From NCBI GenBank assembly GCA_903954045.1, contig CAJBMJ010000060.1:1-44969 (forward strand): 44,969 nucleotides of DNA, read 5' to 3'. The position numbers and the translations under genes are program-made. Source of the stretch: an uncultured beta proteobacterium (GTDB lineage: Bacteria; Pseudomonadota; Gammaproteobacteria; Burkholderiales; Burkholderiaceae_C). Under the pieces are notes generated by a model that saw nothing but the letters and a program-made list of their open reading frames with translations, was not told where the DNA came from and did not search any database. This document shows, piece by piece, positions 34,299-42,350 of the stretch (position 1 is its first letter; every line of letters begins with the position of its first letter).

Positions 34299-36227
34299 CT
34301 AGACGCGCTGGCGCATGATGGTTTGCAACAGAATACGAAGTTTGGCTGCTCGAACTGGTTTGTGAAGTAGCTTGAGATTCGCCTTTGCAGCCGCATCCAT
34401 CAGCCCTGCGTCCGTGTCTCCGCTCAACAAACAGGCTACGATATCCCTCCCGGCAAGGGCCCGCAAAGAGGAAATCACATCGAGGCCTGTCTGATGGGTT
34501 TCCAGTCGGTAGTCACACAGAATGACGTCTGGCAATGCTTCAGATTGAATCAGGTGATGTGCTCTAACCGACGACTCCGCTGATCGAACCACACACCCCC
34601 ATGACATCAATAGCTCCGATACAGCATCCCTCGCGAAGTCATCGTCCTCGATCACCAAGATCCGCAAACCGGTGACGTCATCAACCGAATCAGAAGCCAA
34701 CGAAGCCACACCAGCTGAAAAACTTGCCGCCGGCTGTGTTCGAACCAAGGTTACGGTAAAGCGGGTGCCGCAGCCAGGCATGGAACTCAGAGTTATCGTA
34801 TGCCCCAGTAGTTGGACACTACGTTGCACTATGTTCAAGCCGAGACCTAAGCCTTGTTTGCGATTGCGCTGGGAGTTGCCGACCTGAAAAAACTCCCGAA
34901 AGATGTTGGTCTGATCCTCCTGAGCAATGCCTATGCCGCTATCGCGGACTTCAATACGTACGTTGCGACCGTCGTCACAGGACCGGCAGGCCAGCATAAC
35001 TGTGCCGCTTGGGGTATAGCGAACCGCATTGTTGGCCAGGTTCATCACAATGCGCTGCAGGATGGATCTGTCGCTGATAGCCCAAAGTCCAGTGGGTCGG
35101 ATTCGCAATCTCAGACCCTTTTCTGCTGCCTGCGATCGAATGGTATCTGCCAAAGACGCCAACACCAGGTCCAGGGAAACAGGCTCAAGCTGCATTGGCA
35201 CCGCCCCGGCTTCCAGCTGAGACAAATCGAGCAAACTGTCCAACAAGTCCTGCATTGAATGCACAGCACCACCCAGAGTGGCAACTACGCCTCTCATCGA
35301 AGCGTCCATCGGCATTTCATGGAGTCTGGACACCAGAAGTCCGAGTGCATGGGTCGGTTGCCGCAAATCATGGCTTGCTGCCGCAAGAAATCTGGATTTT
35401 TCCAGCGTCGCCTGCTCAGCTTCCTCTTTCTTGACACGCAGTTCCGCCGTGGCATTGTTAACCTTCTCCTCCAGTTCCTGCCGCCCCCACGAAAGACGGG
35501 TCGCCATTTTGTCGAGCGACACTTGCAAATCATGAAAAGGATCATCGGGGCGGGAGTCACCCTGTGATTCAAATTCACCTTGCCCGATACGCTGAATTCG
35601 TTTTGACAAAATCTCTACCGGCCGCTCCACCGCTCTCGCCAAGCGCAGAGCAAGTAAGGATCCCAGTCCAATACCGATTGCCGCGACACCCAGCGCAATC
35701 CACATCGCCAGGCGCTCTCGTTGGGTCAGCTCAGCCCGGGACAACTGAATAACCACATGACCAATGACCGGGCCGTTGGCCGCAGGCGCTTCGATACGCT
35801 GAGAACTGAAAAGGTCATCTATTTCGACCTGCCTGGTCACAATGGCTTCGATCACAGTATCAATGCCCAGCAATCTTTTTTCAGTCTGGGAGGCAGCCCC
35901 CGTGAGCTCATCAAATCCCGTGTAGCGCGTAGTACCTGCGCTCGCCATCAGTACACCTTGGGCATCAAAAATGTGCACTGAAATCACTTCAGACTGGCGC
36001 TTCACACTATTGGCGATACCTTTAAGACTGTCCAGATTCCCTGAAAAAACACCGTACTCGCTTGCCGCAGCCACTTGGCGAATCAAGAAAAGAGATCGCT
36101 CTCTGTGCGCGTCACCTATATCGTTGACGCGATCCACCCAGAAGAGACCCACCAAGGTCAACACCAGAAAGACCAGAGGGGAAACCGATGCCATCAACAA
36201 CCGGTGGCGGATAGAAAACGGCCTCAT
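34299..36227 (-). CDS. Hybrid sensor histidine kinase with receiver domain
   Basis: A 642-residue inner-membrane kinase. A span at about 11-32, a periplasmic sensor of about 140 residues, a second span at about 175-197, HAMP (about 198-250), a coiled-coil, HisKA with His286 (FLAAASHDLRQP), an ATPase domain with N400 (NLANNAVRYTPSG), GIGI and GLGLGL boxes, then a receiver with Asp572 (DVILCDYRLE) and Lys in LLHKPVRAAK. Its ATG overlaps the end of the binding-protein gene (ATGA), so the two are translationally coupled; the binding protein may present ligand to the sensor domain (inference). Confidence 0.93.
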   Translation of the reverse strand: MRPFSIRHRLLMASVSPLVFLVLTLVGLFWVDRVNDIGDAHRERSLFLIRQVAAASEYGVFSGNLDSLKGIANSVKRQSEVISVHIFDAQGVLMASAGTTRYTGFDELTGAASQTEKRLLGIDTVIEAIVTRQVEIDDLFSSQRIEAPAANGPVIGHVVIQLSRAELTQRERLAMWIALGVAAIGIGLGSLLALRLARAVERPVEILSKRIQRIGQGEFESQGDSRPDDPFHDLQVSLDKMATRLSWGRQELEEKVNNATAELRVKKEEAEQATLEKSRFLAAASHDLRQPTHALGLLVSRLHEMPMDASMRGVVATLGGAVHSMQDLLDSLLDLSQLEAGAVPMQLEPVSLDLVLASLADTIRSQAAEKGLRLRIRPTGLWAISDRSILQRIVMNLANNAVRYTPSGTVMLACRSCDDGRNVRIEVRDSGIGIAQEDQTNIFREFFQVGNSQRNRKQGLGLGLNIVQRSVQLLGHTITLSSMPGCGTRFTVTLVRTQPAASFSAGVASLASDSVDDVTGLRILVIEDDDFARDAVSELLMSWGCVVRSAESSVRAHHLIQSEALPDVILCDYRLETHQTGLDVISSLRALAGRDIVACLLSGDTDAGLMDAAAKANLKLLHKPVRAAKLRILLQTIMRQRV

Positions 36228-37174
36228 GGTCTTCTCTCCAGACGCTGCAGCCGTTGGGACAGGTCAACTTCGTTCAGATTGATGCCCAGGGACCTGGCGA
36301 CTCTGTCATTCACAGTCACTACGAACTCTGCTGGGTATTGAACCGCGTTGCCGGATCCGCCAAGCAACTGCCTTGCCATGCTGCCTGCCTGCCTGCCTAT
36401 CTGCTCGGCTGAAGCGTGTAACGAAAGCAAACCGCCAGCTTTGGCATAGCCAGGCGAAAATGCCAGAACAGGCACGCGCGAGCGGTAAGTAGTCAAAAAA
36501 ACATTGGCCACCGTTGACGCGTTGTAGACCTGGGAATCAGGAAACATCATCAGTACGTCAGAGGACTCAAGTACATCCCGAAGTCCAGCGAATAGTCCCC
36601 CAGACTGCGTCACCAGCGCTTCGTTCAATTGCAGTCCGTGAGAGCGTGCCAGAACCTGCAACTGGTTTTGGTGCTGTACCGATTCAGAACCCCACAGCAC
36701 ACCGATACGGCGGGCCTCTGGCAAAGCCAGCATGACAAGATTCACCTGCCTATGCACTGGCTGATCCAAGTACAAGACCGACAGAAAGGACACCGACTTT
36801 CTATCTGCATCCCGCAAAACTCGTTCGTATGCGGACTTGGGGATCAACGCAGCAAGAACTGGCGCACGTGGCTCCACTGCCAGCACCGATCGCAAAGCTT
36901 CGGTACCTAAGGCAATATACAGTTTAGGAGGCGTTTCTTGCGAATGAAAGTCTTTGGCATTGGTCAGTGCAATATCGGATCCGCGAAGGCCACCCCGCTC
37001 CAATTGCTGTACCAGTGCATCGGTGGCCTCTTTGTACGCAGATCCTGTATCGCTGGCAATCACCCACACAACCGGGGCAGCAAACGCTGTGCCCAAGCAG
37101 GCAAACAAGCAGGCGAGCGCAACCCGGACCCATCCGACGGACGATCTACATCTGTGACCCGGCCACCAAAGCAT
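36224..37174 (-). CDS. ABC-type (PF04392-like) periplasmic substrate-binding protein without a transporter
   Basis: A 316-residue exported binding protein. A hydrophobic leader (VALACLFACLGTAFA) ends near residue 33. The two-lobed fold is suggested by YIALGTEALRSVLAV, PVLAALIPKSAYERVL, EARRIGVLWGSESVQHQNQL, DVLMMFPDSQVYNAST and VPVLAFSPGYAKAGGLLSL. No permease or ATPase gene is adjacent. It is sandwiched between a TonB receptor gene (14 bases upstream) and a hybrid kinase gene (4-base overlap), which argues for a sensory role rather than uptake by an ABC system. The ligand is unknown. Confidence 0.82.
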   Translation of the reverse strand: MLWWPGHRCRSSVGWVRVALACLFACLGTAFAAPVVWVIASDTGSAYKEATDALVQQLERGGLRGSDIALTNAKDFHSQETPPKLYIALGTEALRSVLAVEPRAPVLAALIPKSAYERVLRDADRKSVSFLSVLYLDQPVHRQVNLVMLALPEARRIGVLWGSESVQHQNQLQVLARSHGLQLNEALVTQSGGLFAGLRDVLESSDVLMMFPDSQVYNASTVANVFLTTYRSRVPVLAFSPGYAKAGGLLSLHASAEQIGRQAGSMARQLLGGSGNAVQYPAEFVVTVNDRVARSLGINLNEVDLSQRLQRLERRP

Positions 37175-37188
37175 CTGAACAGACTCGC

Positions 37189-39153
37189 CTAGCGACTGAC
37201 CTGCAAACTGACAAAAAATCGCCTATCGAAAAAATACTTGCTGTCGCCGTCCCGGTAAGGAACATCAATATTCTGGACAGTCAAAGCAATTTCTGCCTTG
37301 TTGCTGCCAATTCGGAATGGCTTAGCCAAGCGGAGGTCCGTGCGCGCCATCGAATACAGCTTGCCATTGGTAGACATCAATGCGACATCCTGGGCGTTGC
37401 TGTGCATTACTGCGCCATGCAAGCCAGACTGAAAAACGTGCATCAGAGAAAAACTGGAGGCACTGCGCGGTGCGCCGTGGGTGACCCGAAATGGGTGGCC
37501 ATCGAATACATCGGCGGGTTCAGCAACACCCGAAATCGTTGTCCATGAAAGCCCCATGCCCACCTGTGTTGTTACCCAGGGTTTCCATTGCAACTGGTAC
37601 TCCATTCCCTGAATGCGGTAGTTGTCCATATTGCGGAACTGAATGGGAGATACATCCGAAGGGTAGTGAAGTCCATCCGAAATGTATTCGTTAAAGATTC
37701 GCACATCAGCACTCAAACGATACTTCGGAAGATTAAGGTAGTACCCCAGTTCCTCTGTGCGAATACGCTCCGAAACCAGTTCGCCGTTGCTCTGCGTGGT
37801 GTTGATAGGGTTGGCGCCGTTGACATCGTAATAGTTGACATTGGCAAACCGTTCAAAAGCACTGGGGGGTCGAAATGCCGTTGACACTCCTGCACGCAAC
37901 GTATGGCCCTCCGCAGCTTGCCAGTTCACCATGATTCGGGGCGACACGGAATTGCCTCCAGCGTCACTGTTTTCGGCCAACATGCCTGCATTTAGCAACC
38001 ATTGGCTGGAAAAACGCCATTCAGCGTTTCCAAAAAGGCGTGAAAATTTGCTGGTCACCCGCTCTCGAGAGTCGAACGACGAGCGGGACTTCACTTCTTC
38101 CTGACGCAACTCACCGCCCCAGACAGCCCGCAGCGATGGAGAGAAACGAACCGTGTGCTGCAGTGAAACTGCGTCATTGGATTCCGAACCACCAAAATCA
38201 ATGGGGATTCCGTAGTAGAGCGGTCCGTTTCCATTGGTCAGAAAAGGAAAACTGTCCCGATGGGAGGCCTCGGTGTGTGACAACGAAACCGCCAAATCCT
38301 GGTTTTCTTCCAGCGACTTGCGCACATCCAACTGTAGGTAACGAGAACCCATGAAGCGCATCCGTGCGTTGTTGCCTGCATCACCTTCAGTACCTCGCCC
38401 TGCATCAATATTCAGGGCACCCATCCGCAGATCAATCTCGGTGTCCGCTTGGGGAATCAGGTTACCCGAGAAATTGACGCGGGAAACGGCGGTCCGCCCA
38501 AACGCCCCACGTAAACCTGCATCTTGGCGTCTGTCAGCACTCAATCGCATACCAACGGGCCCGGCCTCCCAACCCACTCGCGCACCCGCGTCGGCCAGTT
38601 GGTTGTTTCCCGCACTCATGTTCGCACTCACACCCAGAGTTTCTCGTACGTTCCTTGAAATGATATTGATCACACCCAAGAATGCCCGGGCCCCGTAACT
38701 TGCGGAGTTGGAACCTCTCAGGACTTCAATGCGCTCGATATCGTCAATGGCTAAAGTTTGCAAGCCAAAACCGGACGAACTCTGCAAATGGCCGGAGTAA
38801 ACCGATCGTCCATCGACCAAAACCTGAATCCGGTTGGACCAATCGTCGTTGCGACCGTGATAGCTGGCCATAGGCGCATCTGTTTCAAAGGATGTCGTCA
38901 CCTGGAAGCCAGGAACTAGACGCAGTAAGTCGACTACATCTCTTGCTCCCGTCTTGCGTATGAAATCCCTGTCGAGAATGGTGACTGCACCAGGCGTTTC
39001 ATCGAGCCTCTGTGCCAGACGGGACACCGACAAAACCACCGGCACCTCTGACAAGAAATCCTGTTCAGAAACAGCAGTGGGCCCGCTATTGCTTTGGGCC
39101 AAAGCCGAGCCTATGGGCAAAGATAACAACGTCAGCAATAGTTTATTTTTCAT
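37189..39153 (-). CDS. TonB-dependent outer-membrane receptor
   Basis: A 654-residue receptor. A signal peptide ends at SALAQ (about residue 20). The plug domain has [20 protein letters not shown], the NIISRN and [17 protein letters not shown] blocks and VLVDGRSVY; the rest is a 22-strand barrel ending in the aromatic-basic FVSLQVSR. It resembles the BtuB/colicin I receptor type, but the substrate cannot be read. The ATG at 39153 follows GGAGGAGG. No Fur-box-like sequence is visible upstream. First gene of an operon with the binding protein and hybrid kinase. Confidence 0.92.
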   Translation of the reverse strand: MKNKLLLTLLSLPIGSALAQSNSGPTAVSEQDFLSEVPVVLSVSRLAQRLDETPGAVTILDRDFIRKTGARDVVDLLRLVPGFQVTTSFETDAPMASYHGRNDDWSNRIQVLVDGRSVYSGHLQSSSGFGLQTLAIDDIERIEVLRGSNSASYGARAFLGVINIISRNVRETLGVSANMSAGNNQLADAGARVGWEAGPVGMRLSADRRQDAGLRGAFGRTAVSRVNFSGNLIPQADTEIDLRMGALNIDAGRGTEGDAGNNARMRFMGSRYLQLDVRKSLEENQDLAVSLSHTEASHRDSFPFLTNGNGPLYYGIPIDFGGSESNDAVSLQHTVRFSPSLRAVWGGELRQEEVKSRSSFDSRERVTSKFSRLFGNAEWRFSSQWLLNAGMLAENSDAGGNSVSPRIMVNWQAAEGHTLRAGVSTAFRPPSAFERFANVNYYDVNGANPINTTQSNGELVSERIRTEELGYYLNLPKYRLSADVRIFNEYISDGLHYPSDVSPIQFRNMDNYRIQGMEYQLQWKPWVTTQVGMGLSWTTISGVAEPADVFDGHPFRVTHGAPRSASSFSLMHVFQSGLHGAVMHSNAQDVALMSTNGKLYSMARTDLRLAKPFRIGSNKAEIALTVQNIDVPYRDGDSKYFFDRRFFVSLQVSR

Positions 39154-39249
39154 GGGCGCCTCCTCCAAGCTGGTTCACTGTTCCGAATATGCTTTCATTT
39201 TGCACGGCTTTGTCCCTTTTCTTGGCCCATTCCGTGGAAAATACGAAGC

Positions 39250-40410
39250 ATGTCTGACCCCTCCCCCCATCGCTACATACCCTTAGTACAGGAGGGTGGG
39301 AAGGCTTTGCTTCAAGCCCCCCCGATTTTGCTGAACGCAAATACGACTGCCCCCAGTGGTCTTTTGACAGATGCCCTGGCAAGGCCACTGAGGGACTTAA
39401 GGATCAGCGTGACAGACCGCTGCAATTTTCGTTGCAGTTACTGCATGCCCAAGGCGATCTTTCATAAGGACTACCCCTACCTGCCACACCACGCTTTGCT
39501 GTCCTTCGAAGAGATAACGCGCATCGCCGGGATATTTGTAGCCCATGGTGTGCAAAAGATTCGACTGACCGGTGGCGAGCCGCTTCTTAGAAAGAACATT
39601 GAGGTGCTCATTGAGCAATTGGCATCGCTTCGCACACCGGAAGGAAAACCCCTGGACCTCACGCTGACGACGAACGGGTCGTTGCTGGCGCGCAAAGCCA
39701 AGGCACTGAAATCTGCCGGACTGCAGCGGGTCACGGTAAGCCTCGATGGGCTCGATGATGCTGTGTTTCGAAGCATGAACGACGTCGATTTTCCGGTTCA
39801 AGACGTATTGGACGGCATCGAAGCGGCAAAGCAGGCTGACCTAGGACCGATCAAAGTGAATATGGTCGTCAAGCGCGGCACCAATGACCACGAAATCATC
39901 CCGATGGCCCGGCATTTCAAAGGCAGTAGCGTCATCCTGCGATTTATTGAGTACATGGATGTGGGTGCCACCAACGGGTGGCGCATGAACGATGTCTTGC
40001 CGTCATCCGAGGTGATTGCACGGCTAAAGCAAGAATATTCGCTGTGTCCACTGGAACCCGCTTCGCCCGGAGAAACTGCGCAGCGATGGGGCTATGCCAA
40101 CGCGGTGGGCCAACATGACACCGATGCTGGCGAGTTTGGAGTCATCAGCAGCGTAACGCAGGCCTTTTGCAGTGACTGCAATCGCGCGCGCCTGTCGACA
40201 GAAGGCCAGTTGTACCTTTGCCTTTTTGCGCATCAGGGACATGACCTGCGAAGTTTGGTGCGCGGAGACTTCACCGATGCGCAAATTGCGTCTGGCATCA
40301 GTCATCTTTGGGGAACGCGATCAGATCGCTATTCTCAAATGCGCGCGACCATGGCACCTGACCTGGGCACTGGCAAACGTCGTGTTGAGATGAGTTACAT
40401 CGGAGGCTAA
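39250..40410 (+). CDS. moaA: GTP 3',8-cyclase (molybdenum cofactor synthesis)
   Basis: Radical SAM enzyme, 386 residues, first step of molybdopterin synthesis. The N-terminal cluster is Cys58-Cys62-Cys65 in [14 protein letters not shown]; the C-terminal cluster lies in [19 protein letters not shown]; the essential GG ends the protein. The N-terminal 45 residues extend beyond the E. coli enzyme. The gene diverges from the TonB receptor gene, with 96 bases between. First of a moaA-mobA-moeA operon; moaBCDE are not in the window. Confidence 0.96.
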   Translation: MSDPSPHRYIPLVQEGGKALLQAPPILLNANTTAPSGLLTDALARPLRDLRISVTDRCNFRCSYCMPKAIFHKDYPYLPHHALLSFEEITRIAGIFVAHGVQKIRLTGGEPLLRKNIEVLIEQLASLRTPEGKPLDLTLTTNGSLLARKAKALKSAGLQRVTVSLDGLDDAVFRSMNDVDFPVQDVLDGIEAAKQADLGPIKVNMVVKRGTNDHEIIPMARHFKGSSVILRFIEYMDVGATNGWRMNDVLPSSEVIARLKQEYSLCPLEPASPGETAQRWGYANAVGQHDTDAGEFGVISSVTQAFCSDCNRARLSTEGQLYLCLFAHQGHDLRSLVRGDFTDAQIASGISHLWGTRSDRYSQMRATMAPDLGTGKRRVEMSYIGG

Positions 40411-40416
40411 GTTACT

Positions 40417-41076
40417 GTGGCCAACCGGATAGATGTAAAAAATATTTGTGCCATTGTGCTCGCTGGTGGTCGTGGTTCGCGCATGGGCGGGGTTGACAAG
40501 GGCTTGCAACTTTTTCGTGGAGTTGCTTTGGCAAAAAATGCAATGCTACGCCTGCAAAACCAATCGCTCGGGCCTCCAGGGAAAATGGCGTTCAATGCAA
40601 ATCGCAACCAGGAAATCTACGCTCAATGGGGTGCTCCAGTATGGCCCGATGCGATGGAGAACTTTCCTGGCCCTCTTGCAGGATTTTTGACTGGACTGCA
40701 ACGTTGCCATGAAACTCCTCCGTCGTCCAACTACGTATTAACGGTACCCTGTGACTCGCCCTTATTTCCATTGGACTTGATCGAGCGCCTGGCAACAGCC
40801 CTCCTTGAGCAAAGTGCAGACATTGCCTTAGCCAGTGCCCCCGAACTGGACGCCAACGGTGAAGTAATCATGCGGGCGCAACCTGTTTTTTGCCTGATGA
40901 AGAGTGATTTGCATCAAAGTCTGCTGAGCTTTGTCGACGCGGGAGGCAGAAAGATCAGAGCATGGACCGGACAACATAAGGAGGTTCTGGTTCGGTTTGA
41001 TACCCAGCAGGACTCGCCCAGCGCCTTTCTCAATGTCAACTCCCTGGCTGAACTTCACCAACTTGAGCTGGAATGA
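40417..41076 (+). CDS. mobA: Molybdenum cofactor guanylyltransferase
   Basis: A 219-residue nucleotidyltransferase attaching GMP to molybdopterin. LAGGRGSRMGGVDKGLQ is the nucleotide-binding loop, GPLAGFLTGL and VPCDSPLFPLDL the metal and substrate motifs. The start is GTG at 40417, 6 bases after moaA; the stop overlaps the moeA ATG by 4 bases, so all three genes are coupled. Presence of MobA suggests DMSO-reductase-family enzymes elsewhere in the genome. Confidence 0.95.
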   Translation: MANRIDVKNICAIVLAGGRGSRMGGVDKGLQLFRGVALAKNAMLRLQNQSLGPPGKMAFNANRNQEIYAQWGAPVWPDAMENFPGPLAGFLTGLQRCHETPPSSNYVLTVPCDSPLFPLDLIERLATALLEQSADIALASAPELDANGEVIMRAQPVFCLMKSDLHQSLLSFVDAGGRKIRAWTGQHKEVLVRFDTQQDSPSAFLNVNSLAELHQLELE

Positions 41077-42350
41077 AAGCAATAGAACAAATAGCCGCCC
41101 AACTGCAAGGCTACGATCCCAACGCATTGCAAGCAGACACCGCCCTTGCATTCCTGCACAACCTTGTTACCCCGTGTAGCGAGAGCCGCTTGGTTGATTT
41201 AAAAGATTCGCTGGGGTGCATACTGGCCGAGGACCTCATTTCGCCCATTCATGTACCCCCACACGACAACTCCGCCATGGACGGGTTCGCCTTTGCAGGG
41301 GAACAAATCAAGAACGGGGCGCCGCTGGAACTGAGTGTTGTCGGTACAGCGCTTGCAGGAAAGGCCTGGACAGGATCGGTTGGGCGTGGTCAGTGCGTCA
41401 AGATCATGACCGGTGCCGTCATGCCCACAGGACTGGACACCGTTGTTCCGCAAGAATTAGTGAAGCAACTTGGTGCAAACATTGTCATTGCCCCTGACAT
41501 ATTGCAGCAAGGAGACAACCGACGTTTCAAAGGTGAAGATCTGATGCAGGGCAAGCCTGCCTTGACAGCAGGAACCCGCATTGGGCCCGCCGCATTGGGC
41601 CTGGTGGCTAGCCTGGGCATTGCAAAGCTCAAGGTTTATCGTCGATTGCGTGTCGCATTTTTCTCCACTGGGGACGAAATCCTGAGTCTCGGTGAAGTAC
41701 TCAGGGAAGGCGCGGTGTACGACAGCAACCGGTATACCCTTTTCGGACTGTTGAATGGCCTGGGCGTTGAGGTCATTGACATGGGGGTTGTACGTGATGA
41801 TCCTGCATCCTTGGAACTCGCATTTCAGAACGCTGCCCAGGCGGCAGATGCCATCATCACCAGCGGTGGCGTGAGCGTGGGTGAAGCCGATCACACCAAG
41901 GCAGTTATGCGCAAACTTGCAGGCGATGGAAAAGGTGTGGCATTCTGGAAAATCGCCATGCGCCCTGGACGACCCATGGCCGTTGGTCATATTGGAAAAG
42001 CGGTACTCTTTGGTCTGCCAGGGAATCCGGTGGCCGTGATGGTCACTTTTTTGGCATTCGTGCGACCTACACTGCTGCGCATGATGGGTTGCACCACTTC
42101 GACGGCACCGCTCCTCAATGCCCGAAGTGCCGAATTCATTCGGAAAAAACCAGGTCGAACCGAGTACCAACGCGGCCTGGTGACTCGCGCAGCCGACGGC
42201 ACCTTGACCGTGGCGACCACCGGTCAGCAGGGATCAGGCGTACTCAGTTCGATGGTGCAAGCCAATGGACTGATCGTGTTGGCACATGACCAAAGCGATG
42301 TCCTGGCTGGGCAGGAAGTCGCTGTCATGATGTTTGATGGGGTAATCTAA
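41073..42350 (+). CDS. moeA: Molybdopterin molybdenumtransferase
   Basis: A 425-residue enzyme inserting molybdate into adenylylated molybdopterin. PPHDNSAMDGFAF and VKIMTGAVMPTGLDTVVPQE are the N-terminal hallmarks; GDEI and YDSNRYTLFGLL lead into the central domain with TSGGVSVGEADHTK; FGLPGNPVAVMVTFLAFVRP is the C-terminal motif. The ATG overlaps the mobA stop. It is convergent with the RND gene, with a 4-base overlap of the two coding ends. Confidence 0.97.
   Translation: MKAIEQIAAQLQGYDPNALQADTALAFLHNLVTPCSESRLVDLKDSLGCILAEDLISPIHVPPHDNSAMDGFAFAGEQIKNGAPLELSVVGTALAGKAWTGSVGRGQCVKIMTGAVMPTGLDTVVPQELVKQLGANIVIAPDILQQGDNRRFKGEDLMQGKPALTAGTRIGPAALGLVASLGIAKLKVYRRLRVAFFSTGDEILSLGEVLREGAVYDSNRYTLFGLLNGLGVEVIDMGVVRDDPASLELAFQNAAQAADAIITSGGVSVGEADHTKAVMRKLAGDGKGVAFWKIAMRPGRPMAVGHIGKAVLFGLPGNPVAVMVTFLAFVRPTLLRMMGCTTSTAPLLNARSAEFIRKKPGRTEYQRGLVTRAADGTLTVATTGQQGSGVLSSMVQANGLIVLAHDQSDVLAGQEVAVMMFDGVI

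Noticed and set aside
39154-39249. Fur box or molybdenum-cofactor riboswitch between the TonB receptor gene and moaA
   Set aside because: No GATAATGATAATCATTATC-like sequence and no recognisable Moco RNA fold could be seen in the 96 bases.
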